Shown here piece after piece: positions 44,884 through 53,971 of a stretch of 64,000 bases of DNA. This stretch comes from Isoetes taiwanensis (lineage: Eukaryota; Streptophyta; Lycopodiopsida; Isoetales; Isoetaceae): NCBI GenBank assembly GCA_021234155.1, contig JAJEKV010000014.1, positions 15,470,872 through 15,534,871 on the forward strand, in the 5' to 3' direction. Both the position numbers and the translations under genes were made by a program. The stretch's first letter is position 1; each line of letters starts with the position of its first letter. A model generated the notes under the pieces. It had not been told where the DNA came from, did not search any database, and saw only the letters and a list, made by a program, of their open reading frames with translations.

Positions 44884-46835
44884 ATGCCACATAAGAGTAA
44901 GAAGGATGAACAGTGTAGAGTTATTATTGAAAAGAGATTGCCATCCCATTGTACCCAGAAGAACATATTAGAGGAAATAAATGCATTGCTTCGGGAACTT
45001 GGAGTGGCCTCTATATCCAGCCCAGTTTTAGTAGGCTATGGAATAAGCATTTCAAGCATGTGACCATAGCAACTTCAAACAACTTTGCCAAGTGCAATTT
45101 ATGTGCTAAGCTGAAGGAGACACTAGATAAGACTGTGCAACCAAGTCTAAGGGCAAAGATAAGGGAACATATGAAGGACCATATGACAGATCAACTATCA
45201 TGTAGATCAACTTATTGGATGTGGAGGACCTTATCTGCAATGGAACCTAATAAGTATCTATGTATTATACGTGATAAAATGGGCCAACAGTAGACTTGTC
45301 TTCCACAATTCAAGTACATTCCTAAGTCATGTGGAAGATCATACCCTTTGCAGATTTCAATGACTGGGGCAATATTGCATGGGCAGTCTCAGACCTACTA
45401 TGGCCATTTCAGTTTAGAGTTGTGGAGTGATGGTCCAGATTTTCACATTGGGAGTATTATCATGAGGTGTTTAAGAAACTATGAGAATGGTTACAATGGT
45501 CACCTCCAGGATCCTACAGCTAGCCATGCACTATTGTTGGATGGAACCCCTAATAGTATTGAAAAGTTTAGCAAGGCAAGGTTTAGGAGGCATGGACCTA
45601 ATGAACATGTTGGAGCTTCAACATCTCGTGCTAAACCTCGAGATCTGCCCAGAAAGCTCCTCTTGCAACTAGATAATTGTGCTGGTCAAAATAAGAACAG
45701 GTGGATGTTTTCTTTCCTATCCTACTTAACAGCTGTGGGTATTTTTGAAAGAGTCAATTTGGGGTTCCTAATGCCCGGACATACTCATGAGGATGTGGAC
45801 GCATTGTTTGGAAAATATAGTCATGTATTGAGACAACAGACAGTTACCAACTTTCCCAGGCTATTGGAAATATTTCATGGATGTCAAATCCATCTCCTAT
45901 AGGATCTCTCATAGAAGAAGTGCCTGATTGGAAGAGTTTTGTAGATGGTTATGCTCTCGACATGGAAGGTCATTCTAGACCTCTTCAATTCACTTGTGAG
46001 AGAAGGGATTCGAATCATGCAATGGAAAATGAGACCTTCAGAGGAGAAGTGGAGAGGTGGGGCAGAAATTTGGCACAGGGATGCAAATGGCAAGCCTATG
46101 ATACCTCCTGGTCAACCAAAAGCTCTAAAACCAACTGAAGAAGTCAAGCAATTGGGATTGACTAAGGATGGCATCAATGACTACATCAAGCATTGGCAAA
46201 CTAATTCAGATGAGACTAATCGTGCATTGATAGATTATTGGAAGAAGGTGATCAACTTGTTAGATGAGGTAGACACATCCTCAGAAGAGCTAAAAGAAGG
46301 GTGGTTCCCTAAAAGTAGGTGGAAGACATTAGCTGGTGCTGACGAAGATGATGGTACCATTAGTAGCATTGTGAAGGCATATGCTCCTCCTCAATCTGAT
46401 AAACACTATGTTGGTCCCAAGAAGGATAGACCAAAATATCTAGGCATGGATTGTTATGAACCTTCTACTGACGTGGAGTGCCACCAATCTGTAGTAGTAA
46501 AACCAGCAGATCTAGAGACCTATCCAGTGTGGTTGGGATACACTATCTCGGATATTTGCAAAGAAGAAGGTGATGTTAACTTCAATAAGGTGCACGTGGC
46601 ATGGTGGTGTCCAGTACATCAGTTGAGTAATGTCACCGATAAAGAAAGATATTCAGATTGTTGGACAAAGAGGTGGAGAAGAAATCCTAGTGATCCTGAT
46701 CTTTGGCTAGACATTGAAACCGTATTGTACTCGTGGACTCCAAAAACTATTCCACGTAAAACAGCGAGAGTTACAATACCTCAGGATGTAAGGAATAAGG
46801 CTATCATATCCTTGGGGATGCTGGTGGAAAAATAA
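44884..46835 (+). pseudogene. Transposase-like protein (LQLDN / GHTHED type, DUF7869-like)
   Basis: From ATG 44884 the frame reads MPHKSKKDEQCRVII. After a shift near 45010 it continues RLWNKHFKHVTIATSNNFAK, NLCAKLKETLDKT and YLCIIRDKMGQQ, then an in-frame TAG at 45291. Next come TCLPQFKYIPKSC, KLLLQLDNCAGQNKNRWMFS at about 45660-45719 and GFLMPGHTHEDVDALFGKY at about 45770. Frame changes near 45885 and 46000 precede the C-terminal part (GAEIWHRDANGKPMIPPGQP, then YPVWLGYTISDICKEEG and VHVAWWCPVHQL) ending TAA at 46835. I recall the LQLDN...GHTHED arrangement from repetitive eukaryotic proteins annotated DUF7869; its acidic residues would fit a DDE-type nuclease. Position beside the right TIR supports a transposase role. 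One stop and at least three frameshifts inactivate this copy. Confidence 0.65.
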
Positions 46836-47039
46836 AAAACTATGTAAATATGTTTTCTACATTACTATGTATCAATCACAGTTAATAAAAGTTGTGTACT
46901 ACTTGAGCAGTGTCATATATGATTTTGTAATTTGAAGTTAAGGTGTGAATTTAAATTTAGGTGTGTGATTATATGTTAACGTATAGTGACTTTTATCAAA
47001 TTACTAAAAAATTGCAATATGAAATTTGTCCCAAAATCA

Positions 47040-47071
47040 AGACATAATCCCAATTTAATTGAATGATGGTT
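47040..47071 (-). repeat. Right terminal inverted repeat (32 bp, perfect)
   Basis: Begins AGACATAATCCCAATTTAAT, the exact inverse of 39052-39083. AATC at 47072-47075 follows, matching the bases before the left end. Confidence 0.9.
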
Positions 47072-47925
47072 AATCACAGGTCATAATACGAAAAGCATGC
47101 AGTCATGTCGCCATATCGCGTATGTAATTAGGTTAATTGGACACCTGCACGTGAAACATGCACAGCCTCTCAATCATCAAGGTGTCTTAATCATCAAATG
47201 GGTACTTTGTAGAAAACATACCAATCACAGGAGTGTACAAGAATGTTCCCCTAGAAAAAAAAGGTCCCCAATTAGAAGGGTGTTACATGGAATGTCCATT
47301 GGAAATTGACCAACCTACTATAATTTAAAAATCTTAATCTCGTCATTGGAGAGATGAAATAAACAAAACTTGCTATCGAAATATGCGACTCCAACATGTA
47401 CCCGGTATTTCTGAATTTTTTTACTGAAAAGCACATGGATAATCATTTCTTTCTGTTCAAGGCATAAATATACAATAATTCAAGACCATTGCATGTAACA
47501 GACAAGGTCCAAGCCTCTAAAATGGGTCAATATACTATGAGACATAATCAACAAGCAAGAACAAAGAGATTAAACAAATAAAAAGACTCCACTGTGAAAC
47601 GAAAATAAGAAGCTGGAGAGGAGCTTTTGATGCTTTTGAACCAGTGAAAACCTATCAAATTATAAGCAGAAGTAGCTGCAAAAAGTTGTTGATTTAGAAA
47701 CGAATGTTATGAACTTGCAAAGTATAACGAAACCAGCTACATTGTTAATAAGGACATAAGGATATCTCTAGTAGTAAATTGTACTCATTGCCATAATTCT
47801 ACAAAAGAGCTATTAATCCAAATAGTGGGTGGTCCCTTAAAAAAAAAATACTGCAGAAGAGCTCCCACAAACAAAGCTTATACAATGACAAGGCACTGCC
47901 ACAAACCAATTTCATTCAACAGCCT

Positions 47926-48065
47926 TTGTGGGAAGACCTAATTAAATCAAGGAAAAATAGCTTGAACATTTCTCAAGGCACATTACGAGGAAAGTTGGAT
48001 AGGTGCAATGATTGGAAGCAAAACCCAAACATATATTGAAGAACATCACTCACCAATTATACTCG
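47926..48065 (+). repeat. Direct repeat, copy 2 (partner at 37766-37913)
   Basis: GGGAAGACCTAATTAAATCA through ACGAGGAAAGTTGGATAGGT to CAATTATACTCG, same orientation as copy 1 and about 90 percent alike by eye. Confidence 0.75.
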
Positions 48066-48140
48066 TGATTTCTAGAATAGAATAGAATAGATTTTTTAAC
48101 GTCCATGAAGACCAAGAGTCCATGGGACCCATACTCGTAA
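48066..48140 (-). mobile_element. LINE 3'-tail remnant
   Basis: On the minus strand this reads GGGTCCCATGGACTCTTGGT then CATGGACGTTAAAAAATC, close to the tails at 61937 (minus) and 63680 (plus). It is preceded by AGAATAGAATAGA repeats. It is a short dead 3' end of the same LINE family. Confidence 0.5.
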
Positions 48141-48848
48141 TTTGAAGGAGATCATGTTAGCTTCAGAGACATTACAAGATCGAAGAATCGCTTCAACATC
48201 TCATAACACAGATTCCCATCTAATGCAAATAGCATTAAGTTGAGAAATTCATGCTAACTAGTAAAAGTCTACTGAAGTTGATTCAAGTGCCAGGTTTAAG
48301 ATCAACTCATGGTGACATGGCATTTCTTTGGATGATGTGGCATGTCATATGATGACTAAGCAGGTCATGTGGTGAGTGCATATTTTTAGCGCTCTGCCCA
48401 AAATGGCTAGACAATCTCGTAAAATATGTTATTTTTGGCTTTTCGGGGAAGAAAAAGGAACTTATAGATCTAATATAGGGTTGCAAGTAAGAAACATTTC
48501 CATGCATCATTGTCTTTTTCGGCAAATTCGAAGGCGAAGTGTTCATCTTGTATACACGTATCCCAAAATGATTCAGTGGGCAAGGGAGAGGAGGACAAGC
48601 CATATGATTATATTTTGCAGGATGCATTAAAATTTATAATAAGCTTTCTTTTGAGCACTTCTATATAGATAATTTGTATATAGCTAGTTCTTAACTTCTA
48701 ATTGCCACATCGGGAGAAGGATAGATCCAAACTCCATTCTATTAGTTTTTGTTGCTTCGCATTTTGAACTGCAACTTCTTAGCCATGTCTGAAGTGTAAA
48801 TTGTTGCATTGTATATAGACAGATTATGCGCTCTTCCTTTCTTCTACA
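48141..48848. other. No supported gene
   Basis: Opposed short frames at 48307-48630 have no recognisable motif. I see nothing else. Confidence 0.35.
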
Positions 48849-50220
48849 ATGGATTTGCGCTCTTTATATGACAGATTATGGAGATTGTGGTTAAAACACC
48901 ATCATGAGCACTCTGTTAGTAGAAATTTCATAAGTCAAGAAACTTTCATTCATGCTATCATGTGGTATTGCTTATCAGGTACTTTATGGATTATTTTGGT
49001 ACTCTTGAAGTGCCATTGGGTTGTACTGATTCAGATGCATGTGAGACTTCTTCTCGAAAGTTGTGGCATGGTATGGAACGAAAGATCATATGATGGAGCT
49101 GATTTGTTGGAACGTGCTAGTGCACTAAACCATGTTGCAGATTTCCAAGCCTCATCTAGTTTGTTGTTTCCAGCATCACACTTCAAACAAGAGCACATTT
49201 GGCAAAAATTAGAGAAAGAGGTAGGTGCTAATGGAGAAGCTTTGAGATGTAACTTAGCAGATTTTAGCCTTGTGGACATAGATGAGAAGATCATAAGATG
49301 ATTTGAAGGAAGGATTTGCACATTTATAGGAACTGTGTGCTCCTGTAGGTATTGCATGTTCAAGAAAACAGATTGGTTTCATACTTCATGGGCTTTTGAA
49401 AATTGCTTTCATACAAATTATAGCAAGGACTTGTACTCTTCATATTTGGGAGATGAGACTAATATCGATGCTAAAATTGTGGAACATAACATTCAACAAG
49501 AAATTGCTAAAATTGATCCTCAGGAGTTTAATGAAGCTGCTATAGCACAATCTGAGATGAGACACATTTTTTATGAAATGTTAGTGTAACGTTCCTAACC
49601 GACATGACCGTCTAGACGTTTATAGTAATCGCTTCTACCTCTCGGGAATGCAACAACCAGATCCACTCGAGCGGTCTCCCATGGGTCCGTTACAATCTCT
49701 TCCACTAGAACTATGCTCGTTCTCGAGCATCACAAGATCATAGATCAGACAAGACCAAGTCATGACCTACCATCCAACGGTATTCCAGGTCGTTCTTGCC
49801 CCCATGGAGACTCGAACTCGAGCCCTACTCTGATACCAAATGTAATATTCCTAACCGACATGCCCTCAACCAACTGGGCAAAACCGTCTAGACATTTATG
49901 AGTAGTTGCTTCTACCCATTTATGCCAGTGTCTCGGAACGTGACACCCAGATCCACTCGAGCGGTCTCCCATGGGTCTGTTACAGTTAGACAGTACGGAG
50001 CAGATACGAATATTAAAACAGAATGATATGTGCAGGTAGATGGCAAGCAGATTTTCAAGTCAACTCTTGTGAGTCAATTGAATGGGAACCCATTGCTTTC
50101 TAAAGATAGATTGACAAAGGTGAAAACTTTAATATATCCAGTCGAGAAAAAGAAAGTGGATGCTCAAATCCTTATGGAGATTGGATCAAATTGTGGTTTG
50201 AAGTCTAATTATATTAGTTG
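48849..50220 (+). pseudogene. Unrecognised coding remnant, split by a TRIM insertion
   Basis: Frames in series read DLLERASALNHVADFQASSS, ALRCNLADFSLVDIDEKIIR and CSCRYCMFKKTDWFHTSWAF, then IVEHNIQQEIAKIDPQEFNE and MRHIFYEMLV. After the 400-bp TRIM (49585-49984) the plus strand reads VDGKQIFKSTLVSQLNGNPL, SKDRLTKVKTLIYPVEKKK and AQILMEIGSNCGLKS to TGA at 50219. Continuity before and after the TRIM suggests one older coding region, possibly transposon-derived. I do not recognise the family. Stops and frameshifts are present. Confidence 0.4.
49585..49984 (-). mobile_element. TRIM (miniature LTR retrotransposon)
   Basis: Two short LTRs, 49585-49694 (110 bp) and 49841-49984 (144 bp), both start TGTAA and end TTACA and share TTCCTAACCGACATG and CCACTCGAGCGGTCTCCCAT. 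The element is flanked by a 5-bp target duplication GTTAG (49580-49584 and 49985-49989). Read on the minus strand, the LTR end is followed by TTTGGTATCAGAG, a primer-binding site complementary to initiator Met tRNA, and a purine-rich GTGGAAGAGAT tract precedes the other LTR. The internal part is only about 146 bp and has no coding capacity, the definition of a TRIM. The LTRs differ by an internal indel, so it is not very recent. Confidence 0.9.
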
Positions 50221-50569
50221 AGAGAGCTAACAGGTTTTATTCTCTATTAAGCTTAATGGATTTTACTCAGTTTGATTCCCAGAGGAGCTATTTTCTTTAT
50301 CAATCCATCAACAGATACATTTAATTTGGAAGTGGATGTAATCTACAATTATAGGTCTACACGTACAAATACAAACACAGAAGCTAGGCAATTAAAACTA
50401 GCATTAAGATGGCCGAGTGCAAATGATTGATGGGTAGGGAACCATAATGAAATATTTTATTGAATAACTACTGAAGTCCAATAAAAAATATGAATATGAA
50501 AACAAAGAGAACACAACAAATGTACATCATTCGCATTTTGTGAACTTAAATTCTGCTCAAGTCAACTAT
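49990..50569. other. Tail of the unrecognised remnant and spacer
   Basis: The first 230 bases belong to the split coding remnant. The rest is AT-rich spacer up to the Gypsy LTR. Confidence 0.35.
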
Positions 50570-51180
50570 TGTTAGGGGAGTTAGGAAAAATTTCTGTAAG
50601 AATCTGCGTGGGGAGCAGAATTTCTGTTAGAATTTGTGTCGCAGTTCCCTTCTCTTCCAGAATTTATGTGGCAGTTCTCTCCTCTGTCATGAACCTATGC
50701 AAAAATAAAGAAAATACGTGGAAAGTACGCACGAAATACAGAAGAAATACGCCAAGATCGGGAAAGAATCTGATATATGAACAGGAATCAAGAGTACAAT
50801 AGCCCGAAGGCAAGTAGGAACATGAGACAGATGCCTAGAAGGCTCAAGACTGGCGTTGAACTGGAATGGTTCGACAAGAAGGAGGTGCCTCCTTATATAT
50901 CTAGGCCAACGGTCAGGATCGCGCCACTCCAATGGATGAGATCATGCCAAATGTCGGGCATGCATGTAGGTTCTAGAATATTCTAGAACCTCCTGGAAAT
51001 CGCCTCGCATATGAGAAAGATATAAGGTGTATTGGTAGCACACTTGGCAAAGGTATGTGACTCGCAATTAGAAAGTTGCGAGTTCAAACCCTGGCTTGTG
51101 CAACTATTTTTTTGCATTGATGTGACGACCATCTTTTGTACATACGAGTATAATATATGATACGAAGTATGGTCGTTACA
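50570..51180 (-). repeat. Gypsy 3' LTR (611 bp)
   Basis: TGT...ACA ends, directly after the polypurine tract on the minus strand. It contains a tRNA-like patch at 51027-51105. The partner LTR is missing, so age cannot be read. Confidence 0.75.
51027..51105 (+). ncRNA. tRNA-like / Pol III promoter-like patch in the LTR
   Basis: GTGTATTGGTAGCACACTTGG resembles a tRNA D-arm and A box (GTGT/ACAC pairing), and GCGAGTTCAAACCCTGG resembles the T-arm and B box. There is no proper acceptor stem or anticodon arm, so it is not a functional tRNA. It may be a SINE scrap or a tRNA-derived piece picked up by the LTR. Confidence 0.35.
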
Positions 51181-51668
51181 CCATCTCCCTCCTGCGACGG
51201 CGATGAGTCCTCGGAGCTGGGGCCAGAGTACTCAAACTTGGCTTATCCGGGTAACATCGATGAAACTCCGCAATTTTATTAGGAGCATTAGTCAGATTCT
51301 TGGCAGGCTCCCAGGTTCTGTTGGCGAGTAACCTTCCCAATCGACAAAGTAATACAATCGTCGACAAAGAAAGTTGAAGTCCAGAATCTCTCGAACCTCG
51401 GACTCCTCATGATCATCAATTTCTACTGGTGGTCGCGGCGGAGGAACACGGTCTGGAAAAGTATTAACTGTGTAGGGCTCCAATAAAAAAACATGAAATA
51501 CTGGATGGAGCCGAACAGCTAGAGGGAGCTCGAGCCGAAATGCCACATTGTTGATCTGAGCCGTGATCTAGTAAGGACCAAGGCGACAATAGTCAAGCTT
51601 GCAGGGACGTAAGGTAGGGAAGTCTCTAAGAAGGAGCCAGACAAGGTCATCAACATGAAATTTAAGAG
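51181..51668 (-). pseudogene. Gypsy C-terminal integrase region and chromodomain
   Basis: The minus frame reads NNVAFRLELPLAVRLHPVFH-type sequence, VFLLEPYTVN, then REILDFNFLCRRLYYFVDWE and GYSPTEPG, followed by a frameshift and WEPAKNLTNAPNKIAEFHRC. These are the GPY/F-like segment and the chromodomain, which in chromoviruses directs integration to modified histones. A one-base slip between GYSPTEPG and WEPAKNL breaks the frame. Confidence 0.85.
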
Positions 51669-51673
51669 TTTCC

Positions 51674-51992
51674 TGTCGAGATATATGATATCGAGATCAC
51701 CATCTGGTGCACTGACAGCACTGACAGCACTCAGCACATAGGTGCTGAATATGTGCTGAATCAGCACCTTATCAGCACTGAGCACTGACCTAACTAAGTA
51801 ACGGCTGTTATTAGTGGGCGGTGGTGAACGGCTAATACTATTCTTAGTATCACCGTTTTGTTTATATCATTGTACTTCATGTATTGATAGATAACATTGA
51901 ATACAATTCCATTTTGCCTTTGTTTTGGGAGCTTGCGCTCTTGGATATTGGTGTGCATCCCCTTCTCTCCCTTTCTTGGTGCAACCTTGACA
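51674..51992 (+). repeat. 5' LTR of the GAG-only element
   Basis: 319 bp, TGTCGAGATATATGATATCG start and ACCTTGACA end, followed immediately by the primer-binding site. Confidence 0.95.
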
Positions 51993-52042
51993 TGGTATCA
52001 GAGCACTAGGTGTGCTGAGATTGATTCAAGATCAACACAGCA

Positions 52043-53563
52043 ATGGAGAAGGATGCAAGCTACAACCAGATTACCTTCCCTGGCGGTCATGCGATTCAAA
52101 TCTTTGACGGCACAGGTTTCCAGCAATGGAAAAGCGGAATGATCTTCATTCTCAAAGATGAAGGAGTTTGGAGAATTGTTACTGGCCAAGAACCTGCACC
52201 GGATGCCAAGAATATTGCTGATTTGCATGCTTGGCAGCGCCGAGATGACAAGGCAATGGCATATATCGGGCTCTCTTTAGCTGACTCTATCCTTGATGAG
52301 TTCCAGCAAGAGAATAGCTACGATTTGTGGCATGCTCTCATTGAGAAGCATGACCAAAAGACCCACATGATTGGGCATTTAGATGCTGAGGCAGCAAGTA
52401 TGCGTTGGGAAGAGATCGAGAGTCTCGACCAAGACTGCATAAAGCATGCCTTCCAGCAGATTGAAGCTTTTGGAGAAGAGCATCAGATCTCACAATCGAT
52501 GCAACTATTTTTCTTCCTCAGGTCATTACCTAATGCATTTGATTCTTTGTGCAGCAGCTTCATGCAAGACAAAGAAATGGACTTCCATCAAGCAATCACT
52601 CTTATTAAGGAGGAGATCATGATGAGGCAAGATGCAGATAAAGGTGATCATGCCACTCTCTTTGCAGCAGGGCATTCAAAGACTCAATCTACCCTAAATG
52701 GGGATGAGCACGATGAGGAGGAGAAGCATATTGGCAGCAGATTATCTCTTCCTAGTAAGCATGAAGTAGTGGATTTAGACACTTCTACTTTCTGGATATC
52801 AGACGATGCAGTAGCACCCAATAAATGGATGCCAATTTCTGATATTCCAGCACCTTCCAAGCAAGGATTAATAGATACCTCAGCCATTGAGCTAGGATAT
52901 CTTGATGTGGCCTTCGTCTCCCCATTTTCATGCAGCGTGGCAACACTTCATCAAGTGGCATTCATTTCTGATACTTTGGCAGCGTTTATGCAAGGAGGCA
53001 CTCAGGTTCTAACACCTGATCAACTGTTTTTTCTGTTCGGATTACAGAAACTTCCCGCACTTACAGCACTTCCAACACTTCCAGCACCTGTTATGGCATT
53101 CAACTCTTTTCTGTTTCCAGATCAAGGAGGAGATCTTAATTCACTTGATTGTGAAGGAGTTGAATATGCATCATATATGATCATGATTGCAAAGCAAGGA
53201 GGAGCAGTTGACTCTTTACTTCTAGCAACACTTGATCAAGGTCAAGCGAAGGTATTAAGGTTTGATTTCCATGAAGAATTTCAACCTAGCATTGTTGGAG
53301 TAGCTGCATTTATGGTTGTTGAATCCATAAGTCTTAACGAAGTAATCATATTTGATGCGTCTATTGCCTATATCGAGGCTATGCATGGAAATAATTTTCA
53401 TGTTCCTCTTGGCAAAACAATTATGGATATCAAAGACAAATTTTATCGACTTATTGTTCCTGATACAGTGGTTGATCAGCAGGTCTATTTGCCTATCAGA
53501 GAGAATAGAGTTGACCTCTTCATGCAAACTTGGTTTTTGAGCTTTTCAGATGAACCTGATTAA
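52043..53563 (+). CDS. Copia-type GAG protein with unusual C-terminal extension
   Basis: Intact 506-codon frame starting MEKDASYNQITFPGG. Residues about 15-210 match the copia GAG (UBN2/retrotrans_gag) pattern: FDGTGFQQWKSGMIFILKDE, AYIGLSLADSILDEFQQENS, LWHALIEKHDQKT and LFFFLRSLPNAFDSLCSSFM. The protein would form the particle shell that packages the element RNA. The usual CCHC zinc knuckle is absent. Instead there are about 290 further residues with a DLDTSTFWISDDA start, which recalls the region before copia protease, and no protease, integrase or reverse-transcriptase motif. Location 50 bp after the primer-binding site fits a GAG start. The open frame suggests that it is still or was recently expressed. 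Confidence 0.8.
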   Translation: MEKDASYNQITFPGGHAIQIFDGTGFQQWKSGMIFILKDEGVWRIVTGQEPAPDAKNIADLHAWQRRDDKAMAYIGLSLADSILDEFQQENSYDLWHALIEKHDQKTHMIGHLDAEAASMRWEEIESLDQDCIKHAFQQIEAFGEEHQISQSMQLFFFLRSLPNAFDSLCSSFMQDKEMDFHQAITLIKEEIMMRQDADKGDHATLFAAGHSKTQSTLNGDEHDEEEKHIGSRLSLPSKHEVVDLDTSTFWISDDAVAPNKWMPISDIPAPSKQGLIDTSAIELGYLDVAFVSPFSCSVATLHQVAFISDTLAAFMQGGTQVLTPDQLFFLFGLQKLPALTALPTLPAPVMAFNSFLFPDQGGDLNSLDCEGVEYASYMIMIAKQGGAVDSLLLATLDQGQAKVLRFDFHEEFQPSIVGVAAFMVVESISLNEVIIFDASIAYIEAMHGNNFHVPLGKTIMDIKDKFYRLIVPDTVVDQQVYLPIRENRVDLFMQTWFLSFSDEPD

Positions 53564-53647
53564 GTGACAGCCTTGACCAAGATTCAGATCTTATCTCCAG
53601 GAGGAGGAGGCTGAGCATGGAGATGGCGATCTCTCATCAAGGAGGAG

Positions 53648-53966
53648 TGTCGAGATATATGATATCGAGATCACCATCTTGTGCACTGACAGCACTGACA
53701 TCACTCAGCACATAGGTGCTGAATATGTGCTGAATCAACACCTTATCAGCACTGAGCACTGACCTAACTAAGTAACGACTGTTATTAGTGGGCGGTGGTG
53801 AACGGCTAATACTATTCTTAGTATCACCGTTTTGTTTATATCATTGTACTTCATGTATTGATAGACAACATTGAATACAATTCCATTTTGCCTTTGTTTT
53901 GGGAGCTTGCGCTCTCGAATATTGGTGTGCTTCCCCTTCTCTCCCTTTCTTGGTGTAACCTTGACA
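53648..53966 (+). repeat. 3' LTR of the GAG-only element
   Basis: 319 bp, same ends as the 5' LTR, followed by the TTTCC target duplication. Confidence 0.95.
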
Positions 53967-53971
53967 TTTCC

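Larger units (their letters stand above)
39052..47071. mobile_element. 8.0-kb TIR element with ParB/MTase/HAD fusion remnant and transposase-like gene
   Basis: Perfect 32-bp inverted repeats bound it: 39052-39083 begins AACCATCATTCAATTAAATT and 47040-47071 is its exact reverse complement. AATC directly precedes the left end and directly follows the right end, a candidate 4-bp target duplication. The cargo is divergent. A minus-strand gene remnant (44836 to about 41046) encodes ParB-like, methyltransferase-like and FCP/HAD-like regions. A plus-strand transposase-like gene (44884-46835) lies beside the right end. CG-rich palindromes are scattered in non-coding parts. All coding parts are mutated, and an ORF1-only LINE sits in it at 39909-41044. 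I do not know a named superfamily with this combination. Confidence 0.8.
51674..53966 (+). mobile_element. GAG-only LTR retrotransposon (TR-GAG type), young and complete
   Basis: Two 319-bp LTRs, 51674-51992 and 53648-53966, both TGTCGAG...TTGACA, differ at about nine positions (roughly 97 percent identity by eye). The target duplication TTTCC lies at 51669-51673 and 53967-53971. A primer-binding site TGGTATCAGAGCAC (tRNA-iMet type) starts at 51993, and a purine tract AAGGAGGAG precedes the second LTR. The interior has one uninterrupted 506-codon frame and no pol. The LTR contains repeated GCACTGACA/TCAGCAC words. It must have been mobilised with enzymes from another element. Confidence 0.95.

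Noticed and set aside
39052-47071. Integrated large DNA virus
   Set aside because: ParB and methyltransferase domains are found in some viruses, but there is no capsid, polymerase or packaging gene, and the TIRs, size and transposase fit a transposon better.
51027-51105. Functional tRNA gene
   Set aside because: The acceptor stem and anticodon arm cannot be formed, and it lies within an LTR.
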